The translations under genes were made by a program, and so were the position numbers. From Chitinophaga tropicalis (GTDB lineage: Bacteria; Bacteroidota; Bacteroidia; Chitinophagales; Chitinophagaceae): a stretch of 64,000 nucleotides of DNA. Positions 27,090-36,579 of the stretch are shown piece after piece. The notes under the pieces are model-generated. The model did no database searches. It had not been told where the DNA came from and saw nothing but the letters and a program-made list of their open reading frames with translations. How positions within the stretch are numbered: position 1 is the first letter of the stretch; each line of letters starts with the position of its first letter. The DNA lies in the NCBI RefSeq assembly GCF_009758205.1, contig NZ_WRXN01000006.1, positions 62,001 through 126,000 of the forward strand, given 5' to 3'.

Positions 27090-30000
27090 TTAAACGTTTT
27101 GACACCATTTGAGCATCTCTTTAAATTTCACTTTATACTTGCCGGAGCTTAGTTTGGTTACTTCATAACGCACCTGGTGGCCCTCAACGCCGTGTTGAGC
27201 TATCTGCCTCAGAATTTCGTTTGCTCTACGCACCATAGACGGCGGTACTCGCTGGCGTCTGAGAGTACCATTGGTCCTGATTTCGTTAAGGATGTCCTTT
27301 ACATAATCATCTGCTTTCTGCAATTTACTTAACCTTGAGCTATTTGCTTTAACTTCAAAGACATAAACCTTTTTTCCAAGCGGGCCTTGTGCAATAATAT
27401 CTATCCCGTTCTTTGAATTGTTCTGAATGGCTGAGTAAACATTGAAGCCTCGTTTCTCCAGCATCTCAATGAATCGTTTCTCTGCCGCATCACCCAGGGG
27501 AGTGTTGTTAGGCATCAACCCATACAGGTCTGCTTCCATAAAGGGAGCAGCCACATATCCGTAAAGATTGGGGTTGTTCCCAAAAATACCGAGGGGATCG
27601 GCGCTGATATAGATACCTTCCTCGGGTGCATAATAACGGAACCTGTTATAGTAAAGACCGGTATCTGCATCTTCATATTGCCCTTCAAAACGGAAAGGAC
27701 AGTCAGTGCGGCTGCCGGTAATGACCCGTATCCTGCCGTAGATATCCATGATAGCTTCCCATACCCTTTTCCCGGAGGAGTTATACATCTCTACAGGTAC
27801 GCCCGACTGATCACAGACAATAGAAAAAGTATCATCGGCAGTGATCTTTGCCATAGGTATCTGGGTGTACTCTTCAAAAAGCCAGGTGATGGGATTTTCC
27901 GGCTTGGGATGTTCCAGCTGACCGCTGGTGCTGACGTGCGATACCGCCGCTTCCTGCCATTCATGCAGCAGGTTGTTACCATTCCATACCCAGCGGGTAG
28001 TGATTTCCTCAAACGTCCTGCTGATACGTCTTCCCAGGGCGTCATAAGTGAAGGTCACTTCTTTTCTGTCCGGCCGTATCACCTTCTTCAGCAGCCCGCT
28101 TTCATACCATTCATACCGCCAGGTCTTTCCCTGGCTGGTGACTTTCCTTATCAGGGCGCCTTCTTCGTTATACTGGTAACTGGCGGTGCCTTTCTCCTGT
28201 AATTGCCCCGCTTTGTTATAGCGGCGGTCCCGTTTTACCGGTTCTTCATAGATATTGCCGGTTTCATCAGGTACGCGGTACAGGCGGTTGCCATCCTCGT
28301 CACTGGACCCTGTCAGGAAACCATCTTCATTATAGTAAAAGCGCGTATTCTTATTATTCAGATTGTTGAAGATCTCTGAGAGCTTATCGTCAGATTTCCA
28401 CCGGTATGATTTGCTGCGCTTCAGCTCATTATTGCTGAATACCTCCTGGGTAACAGGCCGGGTAAGGGTATCATACTGCCAGGTCTGCCATACTTTTCCG
28501 GGAAGCATGCGTTCCAGTTCCAGTCCTGAAACGCTTCGTTTAATGTTGGCAGACCATTGCTGGTGCCCCATGGAAGCCATCACATTTTCAAGATAACCCA
28601 GATGGTTGTATGAGAAACTGAGCTCTGCTCCCAGACTGCTTGTCACGCTGGTGCGCCTGCTGGTATTATCATAACGGGTAAGTACCTGTATGCCGTTCTG
28701 TATTTCACTGATCACATTTCCCGCCGGGTCTCTTTCCAGTTGAATAATACCGTTCTCGTTAACGGCTTCTGTCATCTGCCCGTTGTTATCATATGTAAAC
28801 AGCTCTTCAGTACCATCATGATATTCGATGCGTATCATGTTGCCATTGGCATCGTATTCATAATGGGTCTGTTTACCGCCGGGGCGTATTACAGTGGTGA
28901 TCTGACCTGCAGCGTCCCGCTGGTAGCGGCGGGTAAGGCCGTCAAAGCTCTTCTCTTCCATGAGCATACCGGTAGGGTCATAGAGGAATGTATAGAAATC
29001 TCCGGCTTCATTACGTACGGCCCGGAGCTGTTCCTCATTATCATAACGGTATTCTGTTTTTGTACCATTCTGGATACGCGTGCGAAGGCTGCCAAGCACT
29101 GTATATTCAAAAGATACTTCGTGCTGTTTATCGCGTGCGTAGATCACCTTATCATAGGCATCGTACTGCATGAGCAACTGGTTACCATCTGCCAGTTCGT
29201 GCGTTACAACGCGGCCTTCAAGGTCATAACGGAACCATTGTTCATTGCCTTCCTGGTCTTTCTGCCATACACATCGGCCCATGGCGTCATATTCCCATTC
29301 AGATACAAGCTTACCGGGGTGTTCTGCCTTTACAAGATTACACTGTGCGTCAAAATGCAATGTAGTCTCCTGGCCATCCGGTTCGATAATAGTTTTCAGC
29401 AGGCCGTTCTCGTAAGAGTATTGTTCTACATCCTGGGTAGGCCCTATACGCATCACCAGCTGGCCCTGTTCATTGTATTTCGATATTACAACGCCTTTGC
29501 CTGCTTCATCCTTTACGAATACAGGCAGGAAGTTTTCGTACTGTGTATTCAATGTGCCGCCTCCAGGTTGGGTAACGGCAATTTCGTTACCCCATTCATC
29601 ATATGCAAAAGAGACAGTGCGCCCCAGTTCGTCTGTATCTGTCAGCAACTCATTATACTCATTATATGTATAGGACTTAGTATACCCCAGCGCGTTAGTC
29701 TCAGTTACAACCATACCAGCCCCATTAAAGCCGTACCGGGTAATATGCCCCAGGGAGTTTGTAACGATCGTCTCGTCCGGCAGGTATTCCAGCTTGTTCT
29801 CCAGCTTTCCTTCCGGTCCCCAGGTATGTACACATCTGCCTTGCTGGTCATATTCCCAGTAGAAGGTAACGCCATTACGGTCGGTTTTGGCTGTCATCCG
29901 GTGCCGGTGATATTCCATCACGGTAGATTTTCCCATAGCGCCGGTGGTGGCGGCAAGATCGTTCTCTTTGTTATATGTGTAACTGGTAAGCAGGATGTAT

Positions 30001-31178
30001 TCATCACCTCCTGCCAGTGCAATGCTTTCAATACGGCCTGAATTATCGTTGGTGACCTGTAGCAAGCGGCCGGCACTGTCTTTTATGCTGCTAAGCAAGC
30101 CCTGTTTATAATTGAAGAGGATATAATGTCCTGACCTGTTCTCTATTTTCACCAGCTTCTGCTGCCGTGCACCAGCAAAACGGTAGGTCAGGTGTTTATC
30201 ATGCACGGCTGCACCAAATCCTTTTTCATCCTGGAACACAGTAATACGCTCTTCCCTGTCAAAATACGACTGACCGGGCGGAGGTACAGGCACTGCCATA
30301 TAACGTCCTTCCTCCATGCGCAGCAGTATCAGCCCTTCTTCCGGAAGAAGTTCCAGCTCCCAGTCATATTGGCCATGCCAGCCGTAACCCAGTGGGCCTT
30401 CATATTCAGAGGTGGTATCGTAAAAACGTTTCCATGCAAGAGGTATAGGGCCGGGCAGGGAAAAATCTTCCGCGGTCACCATCATCCGTCCGCTGGAGGG
30501 ATCTACAGGATCGCCAATGGTGCGGCATACTGCGCTTTTCAGCTTGTTACCTGCTTTGGCCGCTTTGGGGCCTCCCTTAGCCATGAGCTTACTTAGCCTG
30601 TTCGCCACTCTTCTCACACCTGCTTTCACCAGGAAGCCAAACAAAGCACCTGCTAATAACCGCATAATAGCTGCCCCGAAATCCGGCACCAGCGGAGAAC
30701 CTACATTCACCGGCTTTCCCCAGGGAATAGGCAATGACATGGACAGGGGTAAATAACGTCCGGGCACCAGCTTGAATTTCTTGGGCTTTATCTTGTTAAT
30801 GCTGAGGGATAGCGGAAGGCCTATACACTGACAGCTCATCAGCGGGAAGAGAGAGCCGCTCATCAGTGCGCCTTCTGCGGAGGTATTCTTATGACCAAAG
30901 AACATCACTGCGTCATGTGCAATAAGCGGAGCCAGTGTAAATCCCAGGCCGAAAGGAATATGGAAATAAGTGATCAGTGTACCGGCAGTACCGGAGTTGG
31001 AGCGCTTTTTACCGTTGATCTGAACAGTAGATCCTATAAAAGGTAAATAATCAAATATATCCAGCACCATCCCTATGAAGGGATGGGGTAAGAGTACAAA
31101 AGGAGTAGGGGCGTTAACAAAGTGGAAGTCAACGCCTAATATCACATCCAGGTGTTTTGATGCCAGTTGCATAGTCAA
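27090..31178 (-). CDS. Rhs-repeat effector with PAAR-like N-terminus and C-terminal nuclease toxin
   Basis: A 1362-aa type VI-associated toxin. The N-terminus (about 1-180) is a hydrophobic PAAR-like region that would cap the VgrG spike. A DUF6531-type segment follows (about 215-285, CRTIGDPVDPSSG). The core has many YD/Rhs repeats such as YEYDANGNMIRIEYHDG (about 290-1180) and the closing motif RFRYYAPEEGIYISADPLG plus NPNLYGYV. The variable C-terminal domain (about 1222-1362) has a D-AAEKRFIE helix, NGIDIIA and VYVFEVKAN, the D and E-x-K pair of a PD-(D/E)xK nuclease. It probably cleaves DNA in the target cell. It is followed by its probable immunity gene. Confidence 0.92.
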   Translation of the reverse strand: MTMQLASKHLDVILGVDFHFVNAPTPFVLLPHPFIGMVLDIFDYLPFIGSTVQINGKKRSNSGTAGTLITYFHIPFGLGFTLAPLIAHDAVMFFGHKNTSAEGALMSGSLFPLMSCQCIGLPLSLSINKIKPKKFKLVPGRYLPLSMSLPIPWGKPVNVGSPLVPDFGAAIMRLLAGALFGFLVKAGVRRVANRLSKLMAKGGPKAAKAGNKLKSAVCRTIGDPVDPSSGRMMVTAEDFSLPGPIPLAWKRFYDTTSEYEGPLGYGWHGQYDWELELLPEEGLILLRMEEGRYMAVPVPPPGQSYFDREERITVFQDEKGFGAAVHDKHLTYRFAGARQQKLVKIENRSGHYILFNYKQGLLSSIKDSAGRLLQVTNDNSGRIESIALAGGDEYILLTSYTYNKENDLAATTGAMGKSTVMEYHRHRMTAKTDRNGVTFYWEYDQQGRCVHTWGPEGKLENKLEYLPDETIVTNSLGHITRYGFNGAGMVVTETNALGYTKSYTYNEYNELLTDTDELGRTVSFAYDEWGNEIAVTQPGGGTLNTQYENFLPVFVKDEAGKGVVISKYNEQGQLVMRIGPTQDVEQYSYENGLLKTIIEPDGQETTLHFDAQCNLVKAEHPGKLVSEWEYDAMGRCVWQKDQEGNEQWFRYDLEGRVVTHELADGNQLLMQYDAYDKVIYARDKQHEVSFEYTVLGSLRTRIQNGTKTEYRYDNEEQLRAVRNEAGDFYTFLYDPTGMLMEEKSFDGLTRRYQRDAAGQITTVIRPGGKQTHYEYDANGNMIRIEYHDGTEELFTYDNNGQMTEAVNENGIIQLERDPAGNVISEIQNGIQVLTRYDNTSRRTSVTSSLGAELSFSYNHLGYLENVMASMGHQQWSANIKRSVSGLELERMLPGKVWQTWQYDTLTRPVTQEVFSNNELKRSKSYRWKSDDKLSEIFNNLNNKNTRFYYNEDGFLTGSSDEDGNRLYRVPDETGNIYEEPVKRDRRYNKAGQLQEKGTASYQYNEEGALIRKVTSQGKTWRYEWYESGLLKKVIRPDRKEVTFTYDALGRRISRTFEEITTRWVWNGNNLLHEWQEAAVSHVSTSGQLEHPKPENPITWLFEEYTQIPMAKITADDTFSIVCDQSGVPVEMYNSSGKRVWEAIMDIYGRIRVITGSRTDCPFRFEGQYEDADTGLYYNRFRYYAPEEGIYISADPLGIFGNNPNLYGYVAAPFMEADLYGLMPNNTPLGDAAEKRFIEMLEKRGFNVYSAIQNNSKNGIDIIAQGPLGKKVYVFEVKANSSRLSKLQKADDYVKDILNEIRTNGTLRRQRVPPSMVRRANEILRQIAQHGVEGHQVRYEVTKLSSGKYKVKFKEMLKWCQNV

Positions 31179-31222
31179 ATGTTTTTGGCTTTCAGGGTAT
31201 GGGTCAATAGGCGGAGTGTTGA

Positions 31223-32581
31223 TCAGTGGTTGGCCAGCATTTCAGGCATGGGCCTGTTCCCTTTGGGCACGCTGGCCTTATAGTTCCTGATCTGCTGTTC
31301 CCAGTGGGGGCCCAGTATCTGTTGTAATTGTGTTTCTATATCCTGCTGCAAGGCGGTTTCTTTCAGTGCTTTAGCCTGCAGGTGAAGGGCTGCTGCCACC
31401 AGTGGAAAGGCCGTTACTTTACGGGTTTCAGGATCTAATCCCAGGCCGGCTTTATATGCATGCTGGAAGTATTCAAATGCCTGTTTGCGGTTACCATGTT
31501 TTTCACAGGCATGTGCAGCCTGCCGCCAGCCTTCCATTGCCATAACAGGCATCTGCAGCTGTGTGGCGGCTTCACCCATTTGCCGGTAGGCAATTTCTGC
31601 ATCTTTCCAGGAGCGGGTGCGGTAATAGACGGCGCCTCTGAAAGCATGCGCCTGTACCAGCACGCCGCCGGCGCTCATATCTCCGGTCTGTGCAGGTTGG
31701 GAGGTAAGCTGTACTGCCCTCTCCAGCTGCCTGATAGCATCAGGATATTCTTTCAGCTGAAATAAGGCGCTGCCATAACCTATTACACCGGTGGCCTCAA
31801 GACTTATCTGCCCGCTTTTATTACCTGCAGCCACGGCCTTTTGTCCCCATTCATGCACTTCCCGTAACTTCCGGCGGGAAAGAGCGTCTCCCAGGTTGAA
31901 CATACATTGGTTAAACTGTACCGTGGGATTGTGAGGATTGCCGCTGGTGGCTATTTGTCTTATTGCTTCCCGCATGTTCAGGTTGGCAGGTATAGTAGTT
32001 GCATGCTTCAGTGCGGCACAGCGCTGCAGGTATTCCTGTTTCTTTACATCAAACAACATGACACGCAGGTGCGGTGGTATGCCCGGCTCCAGGAACTGCT
32101 GCAGCCACGAGGCCCATTTTTTTGGGAAGGCGCATTCCTCCGGCCAGATAAAAAGTACCAGCTTGCCATCAAATCCGGATATATTGGTAGCAAAGTCTTC
32201 CAGTGCCTTCCATAATATTTTTCCGGCATCGTGTCCGGCATTCAGGGCTTGCCGGTATTGTGCTGCATTATATTGTACAGTGATGCCGGTGGCTTGCAGC
32301 TCCTGCTGGCCTTCGGGTGTTTCCCAGCGGTGCAGCCACTCTTCCAGCATAGCATTCTCATATGCCTGTTCTTCATAGAAGGGAGTGGCCAGTTTCAGGA
32401 ACAGCTCCGGCAGCTGGCCATGAGGCGATGATTCCAGCCGGAAAAATCCTTCTACCATCTGCACTTCATCGGGTTCCACCAGCCAGCGTATTATCTGTAC
32501 GTCAGGCTGCACATATTGGTGCCAGCGTGCACGCATCAGGTCTATACGATGGGAGATAGGATTATGTTCAATAAAGCTCAT
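31223..32581 (-). CDS. TPR-containing type VI-associated protein, possible effector adaptor
   Basis: A 452-aa soluble protein between vgrG and rhs. The first half (to about residue 220) is a mixed domain with WLVEPDEVQMVEGFF, FPKKWASWLQQFLEPGI and a VLFIWPEE strand. The second half has four or more TPR-like helical pairs (about 230-420; ALFQLKEYPDAIRQLERAV, GAVYYRTRSWKDAEIAYRQM). It lies 18 bp after vgrG and 45 bp before rhs. The place between spike and effector matches that of adaptor or chaperone genes (DUF4123/DUF1795 type) in other bacteria, but the sequence is not recognisably of those families. A loading role is inference. Confidence 0.65.
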   Translation of the reverse strand: MSFIEHNPISHRIDLMRARWHQYVQPDVQIIRWLVEPDEVQMVEGFFRLESSPHGQLPELFLKLATPFYEEQAYENAMLEEWLHRWETPEGQQELQATGITVQYNAAQYRQALNAGHDAGKILWKALEDFATNISGFDGKLVLFIWPEECAFPKKWASWLQQFLEPGIPPHLRVMLFDVKKQEYLQRCAALKHATTIPANLNMREAIRQIATSGNPHNPTVQFNQCMFNLGDALSRRKLREVHEWGQKAVAAGNKSGQISLEATGVIGYGSALFQLKEYPDAIRQLERAVQLTSQPAQTGDMSAGGVLVQAHAFRGAVYYRTRSWKDAEIAYRQMGEAATQLQMPVMAMEGWRQAAHACEKHGNRKQAFEYFQHAYKAGLGLDPETRKVTAFPLVAAALHLQAKALKETALQQDIETQLQQILGPHWEQQIRNYKASVPKGNRPMPEMLANH

Positions 32582-32598
32582 AATGTTCTTTTGAGAGA

Positions 32599-34440
32599 TC
32601 AGCAGTTCAGGTTCAGCATACCACCGTTCACGTTAGTGATCTTTTTGCCGTCTATCAGTACAGATTCCCCGTTAATATTGGTGCTGGGGGCATCGCTCTG
32701 GTATGCTGCTGTTACTACGTTTACATTGGCATCACCTTTCATATAGAGCTTCTGCGTAGCTACAGTATCTACGAACTTGGCATTAGAAGTGATCTTGGTA
32801 GCAGTATTATCTACTGTGATCAATGTAGCGCCTTCGCCTACCAGCACAGTTTCCTTACCGTTGATGTTGATCTTTTTGGAATGCATCTCTATAGAGTTAG
32901 GCGCTTCCAGTATGATCTTATCGTCCGTTTTAACGGTGATCAGCGTTTGCGACTGTACAGTAATATTGCCGGCTCCGTCCATCGCCATGGTGCTGCCGTT
33001 CTTATCTGTTACAGTAATGCTGCCGGCGGCGTCATTAAGCAGGATAGTGTTGCCACTGCGCGTTTTCAGGGCTTTCACATCATTGCCGGCATTACCATAA
33101 CTGGTTTTGGCCTTCCCGTTATAAGTGGTGCCTATTACAAATGGCAGCTCTGCGTTGCCGCCTTCAAAGTCTGTGATCACTTCCTCACCTACTTCAGGTA
33201 TCATGAAGAAGCCTTTATCGCCTCCACCGGAGGCCGATACTACACGTATCCACGGTGAAATGCCCTGCTGCTGCCAGCGGAACCTCACCCGGATACGGCC
33301 CAGCCCCTTAGGATCATTATTCTCTACAACAGTGGCGGATTGTGGCTCACAGTGCGGGAAGCTGTCCAGTCGTATCTCCGGAGCCGCTGCATCTGCCGGA
33401 ATAGCTTCAAACATATTGTAGTAGTTGCCATTGCCTTCACAGTAATGACGGATGTTGGTGATGAAGAACTCACCATGCTGCTCCTGGGAGAATACAGCCT
33501 CTTTTACATTCACAATGTCGCCTATCTTCAGAGAAGTGTTGATACTGCTGCCTTTCAGGGTTACCATCTGCGCAATGGCATCTTTCTTCCTGAGCCTGGC
33601 AAGCTTATCTATCTGTGTTTTGGCGCTGCTGTTGAAAGCATAGTTCATCTTATACAATGACTCCTTGCCATACAGCTTCTCACTGATCTGCAGCGCGTGA
33701 GTGGAATGGGCATTCAGTTTCCCGGGCGACTGGCTCTTCGTATCACTTTCCACCACACTGTCCTGCCTGTAGTCGTACCCGTTAAAGCGAACGTTACCTG
33801 GTTGTACTGACAGCTCTATATCAAATTCGGTAAGATCTATCTGGTGAGTGAGTGTAGTTTTATCGCCCGTGCTTTTGCCAAATACCAGCTGTTGTCCGTT
33901 GTAAAAGCACCATTCCCCGTAACGGGCGGCCAGCCGGCGTACAAACTGCCAGTTATTTTCACGGTACTGAACAATATATTTCTGCACATCTTTCGTGTCA
34001 GGATTAACGGACGATTTCAGCACATTGGGCGGGGCGCCTTTCAGTGCAATGCCCACAATGTCCTGCAGGGACTGGCTTTCGAAGCTTTGTACATGCGGGT
34101 CATTATCCAGCAGGATTGTGGGACTGTACCCTTTTATCACACAGAAACCATGTGTGCCGTCGCTTTCCTTGCCGGTAGATACGGAAGTGACAATGCCTTT
34201 GAATATAAGTTTCTGCTGGCCCGCAGCCGCTTCCACAGGTTCTACATTTATATTGATCTCTTCACCCAGAAATTGCCTGGAAGCGGTGAAGAGGTTAGCG
34301 CCCATTTGCTGGAACCAGTCATAGCTGGTCAGTATTTCAAACTCGTGGTGGTTGTTGCTGCTTTGCAGCAGGGTCATAGAGCTGAAGGCTTCAAACTGTT
34401 TGCCGGCTATGGAGAACGAAGTTTTTGTATGTAAAGCCAT
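32599..34440 (-). CDS. vgrG: VgrG, type VI secretion spike
   Basis: A 613-aa protein. ATG at 34440 (MALHTKTSFSI) is preferred over one two codons upstream. It has the gp27-like N-terminal half (about 1-330, with FKGIVTSVSTG and QYRENNWQFVRRLAARYGEW), the OB-fold with DPKGLGRIRVRFRWQQQGISPW and GEEVITDFEGGNAELPFVIG (about 365-430), and a gp5-like triple-helical beta-stem with repetitive strand segments to the C-terminus (about 450-613). Three copies form the puncturing tip on the TssD tube. No extra effector domain is visible at the C-terminus. It reads 26 bp after the lipoprotein gene. Confidence 0.95.
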   Translation of the reverse strand: MALHTKTSFSIAGKQFEAFSSMTLLQSSNNHHEFEILTSYDWFQQMGANLFTASRQFLGEEININVEPVEAAAGQQKLIFKGIVTSVSTGKESDGTHGFCVIKGYSPTILLDNDPHVQSFESQSLQDIVGIALKGAPPNVLKSSVNPDTKDVQKYIVQYRENNWQFVRRLAARYGEWCFYNGQQLVFGKSTGDKTTLTHQIDLTEFDIELSVQPGNVRFNGYDYRQDSVVESDTKSQSPGKLNAHSTHALQISEKLYGKESLYKMNYAFNSSAKTQIDKLARLRKKDAIAQMVTLKGSSINTSLKIGDIVNVKEAVFSQEQHGEFFITNIRHYCEGNGNYYNMFEAIPADAAAPEIRLDSFPHCEPQSATVVENNDPKGLGRIRVRFRWQQQGISPWIRVVSASGGGDKGFFMIPEVGEEVITDFEGGNAELPFVIGTTYNGKAKTSYGNAGNDVKALKTRSGNTILLNDAAGSITVTDKNGSTMAMDGAGNITVQSQTLITVKTDDKIILEAPNSIEMHSKKININGKETVLVGEGATLITVDNTATKITSNAKFVDTVATQKLYMKGDANVNVVTAAYQSDAPSTNINGESVLIDGKKITNVNGGMLNLNC

Positions 34441-34465
34441 GGTCAAGAATTTTTAAAAGGATGGG

Positions 34466-35029
34466 TTATTGTTGCAGGTCAGCGCTGATATTAATTTCCG
34501 TGATTCCCGGTTCTTCTGCTGTTTCCAGACCGGATGGGCCCAGTACAACGAATTTCTTTTTCCTGTGATGATGGTCCGTATAATATGCTGTTACTGCCGG
34601 CGGCGGTTCCTTTACTGCTATAGGACCATTAGGCTGCTGTTTCCAGGCGCTGTCCATTTTAGTGCCAAGCTCCTGTAATGACACCGGCAGGAAACCGCCC
34701 GGCGTGGGCCATATCATTACATCTCTTACACTGTCCTGCGGGTTGTTCTCTATCACCAGGGCAAAGGTCTTTCCGGCAAAATGTGTATAATTCCCGTCTA
34801 TAGAAACATGTAGACTGTCTGCTGGTGAAAAGAGGGATGGCAGGAACGTTGCCGCGCTGTCATGAATAAGTGGAAGGGCCTCTGCTATGGCCATGATCTT
34901 TTCTGACAGCCGCGTATCCTGCGTTGTACCGATGCTGCTGTCTGCCGTTTTATGTGTAGACGGGCTGCTGCCACAGGCAACTATCAGCGGAGAAAAGAAA
35001 ATAGCTATATATATAAGCGGGCGCATCAT
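34466..35029 (-). CDS. Lipoprotein, candidate immunity protein for the L,D-transpeptidase-like gene
   Basis: A 187-aa protein with a signal ending in a lipobox (IVACGS, Cys about residue 19) and a soluble alpha/beta body; it is not recognised. It starts 1 bp after the stop of the L,D-transpeptidase-like gene, inside the type VI operon. An outer-membrane or periplasmic lipoprotein directly after a cell-wall enzyme is the usual arrangement for an immunity protein against a periplasm-acting effector (Tldi-type, inference). It could instead be a structural lipoprotein. Confidence 0.6.
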   Translation of the reverse strand: MMRPLIYIAIFFSPLIVACGSSPSTHKTADSSIGTTQDTRLSEKIMAIAEALPLIHDSAATFLPSLFSPADSLHVSIDGNYTHFAGKTFALVIENNPQDSVRDVMIWPTPGGFLPVSLQELGTKMDSAWKQQPNGPIAVKEPPPAVTAYYTDHHHRKKKFVVLGPSGLETAEEPGITEINISADLQQ

Positions 35030-35030
35030 A

Positions 35031-35843
35031 TTAATTCAGTTTTGAGACTTTATAAACGATCAGTTTCCCCTGGCCATCCACACGGTTCATATCTGTACTT
35101 TTCATGGGAAAGAAATGCAGTTCATGTGGCTGGCTGCCATCGTTGCTCAGAAAAGAAACGGGAGCGTTAAGGGTGGCTGAATAAGGATGTATCTCTATGA
35201 TAATGCCTTTGCGGGCATAACCATTGGAGATCAGTTTATCAATATCATTAGGTTTCACATGGATACAGCCATGTGAATAACTGAGGGCGATATTGTCAGG
35301 CTGCTTATTACGGTTATTGTAAGCGGTCTGCGCTTCATCCGGTGGAGTGGTATGTATAAAGTCGCTTATAATTTCTTCTTTGCCTTTGTCAAATATGCCA
35401 TTCCTGTTGGTATCACGGAAATACTTTACAGACACATGTCCGAAGTCATTGAACACCCAGGAATCAGGAGTGGAATTGCCGAAGTAAGCGCCCATGGGCT
35501 TATAGTAGTCCAGGATCATCTTTCTTAATTCCAGCTCAGGTTTGGGCGCAGACTTATAGCTGGCCAGCCAGCGTGGGTCCATGGAGCTGAGTTTTCTCCA
35601 TTTATTATTAAGCTTGATGTAAACTGCATCAGGGTCTATTCTCATGGGAGTGCCCCATGGGATCGTGGAAAAGAGCCATCTTCCGCCACTCACATGTTTC
35701 TCTATGGTCAGAATGGTAAATCTGCCGGAACGTGTGGGGGTATGTCCCTCTGTAGCAAGCCGGGGTATTTTACTGATGGTTTCCTTTGATAGTCCCCCTC
35801 TTGCGTCCACCTCAAATATCTTGGTGTACTGGTACTTTGGCAT
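35031..35843 (-). CDS. L,D-transpeptidase (YkuD-fold)-like protein in the type VI operon
   Basis: A 270-aa protein with no signal peptide. The catalytic motif SYSHGCIHV lies at about residues 188-196 (His191, Cys193), and an upstream His164 in DFIHTTPP could complete the YkuD set. A calcium-loop-like DTNRNGIFDKGKEE lies at about 144-157. YkuD enzymes cross-link or trim peptidoglycan. The lack of a signal peptide, and the position between tssD and vgrG, suggest delivery by the type VI tube as a cell-wall effector (like Tlde1 of Salmonella) rather than housekeeping. The next gene is a lipoprotein 1 bp away. An alternative is a private wall-opening enzyme for system assembly. Confidence 0.78.
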   Translation of the reverse strand: MPKYQYTKIFEVDARGGLSKETISKIPRLATEGHTPTRSGRFTILTIEKHVSGGRWLFSTIPWGTPMRIDPDAVYIKLNNKWRKLSSMDPRWLASYKSAPKPELELRKMILDYYKPMGAYFGNSTPDSWVFNDFGHVSVKYFRDTNRNGIFDKGKEEIISDFIHTTPPDEAQTAYNNRNKQPDNIALSYSHGCIHVKPNDIDKLISNGYARKGIIIEIHPYSATLNAPVSFLSNDGSQPHELHFFPMKSTDMNRVDGQGKLIVYKVSKLN

Positions 35844-35888
35844 GCAGACATATAGTTAAATAAAATAAGGGTGAAAAGCTCCTTCAGG

Positions 35889-36284
35889 TCATGAACCGGC
35901 GGGCCAGGGGTTCTCAAACTTGCTGCTGCCCAGCTCCAGCTCACGGGCGGAAAGAGTGAGTTGAACTTCCATGGGTGTTTCTCCCTTAGCTGCAAAGCTT
36001 TCGTGATACTCAATACAGTAGGCATCCTTAAACCGCAGCTCTTTCATTTTTGAAAGTGCGTCACGCCTGTAAAATATAATACTGCCGCTTTTGAGCTTGG
36101 TATTTGAGATCATCCAGTCAAACAACTCTGTATTACCGTCAGATTCCAGTGTAACAGTTACAAGACCTCCTTTGGGGCGAGCGGCCGGCTTGCCGTTATG
36201 ATCTATACTTTGGGTGAATGAATAGTGGCAGTTGATCACATTCATTTCTTCGCCGTCTAAACGCATTACTGATTTGAAAGACAT
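35889..36284 (-). CDS. tssD: Type VI tube protein TssD (Hcp-like), Bacteroidota type
   Basis: A 131-aa protein starting MSFKSVMRLDGEEMNVINC, the signature start of Bacteroidota TssD, with GLVTVTLESDGNTELFDWM in the middle and ELRFKDAYCIEYHESF near the end. Its length matches the family (about 130). Hexamers stack into the inner tube. It is the first gene of the effector operon (46-bp gap to the transpeptidase-like gene). No sheath, baseplate or ATPase genes occur in the window, so the rest of the apparatus must lie elsewhere. Confidence 0.9.
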   Translation of the reverse strand: MSFKSVMRLDGEEMNVINCHYSFTQSIDHNGKPAARPKGGLVTVTLESDGNTELFDWMISNTKLKSGSIIFYRRDALSKMKELRFKDAYCIEYHESFAAKGETPMEVQLTLSARELELGSSKFENPWPAGS

Positions 36285-36540
36285 AGTCTACAGGTTTTTA
36301 ATTAATATGGTACTTTTCAGGGTTTGTTAACTAAATAACTGAATTCCAATCACAACCCAGGGTGCAAACATTTAAAACCGGGTTACAATATATGGCTACA
36401 TGCGAATTTAACCATTCCCAGACATATTCCGCATTTCCGGTTATGTTTTATCATTTGTCATTGGAAAAATACTGGTTTTCAGTTACTTGATATATTATTT
36501 AAATAATTCTTCCCAGTGTCATTCTTTTCCCTGACCTCCA
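36285..36540. other. Gap before the type VI operon, no gene seen
   Basis: AT-rich divergent intergenic sequence. No open frame or clear promoter box was found on the minus strand within about 120 bp of the tssD start. The candidate small RNA and operator array lie further right. Confidence 0.5.
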
Positions 36541-36543
36541 TCA

Positions 36544-36574
36544 TTGAGCAGCAACCCACCGCCGGTTAGCTTTG
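36544..36574 (+). promoter_or_regulatory. Bacteroidetes promoter of a candidate small RNA
   Basis: TTG at 36544-36546 and TAGCTTTG at 36567-36574 match the -33 and TAnnTTTG elements with a 20-bp gap. No coding gene follows; a terminator lies about 70 bp downstream. Confidence 0.55.
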
Positions 36575-36579
36575 TGGTC

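Noticed and set aside
28740..30041. A 433-codon open frame opposite the rhs gene
   Set aside because: It lies fully antisense to the Rhs core with no ribosome-binding site and has low-complexity hydrophobic translation; the Rhs repeats produce long shadow frames.
26252..36284. A complete type VI secretion system
   Set aside because: Only tube, spike and effector genes are present. No sheath, baseplate, membrane-complex or ClpV genes lie in the window.
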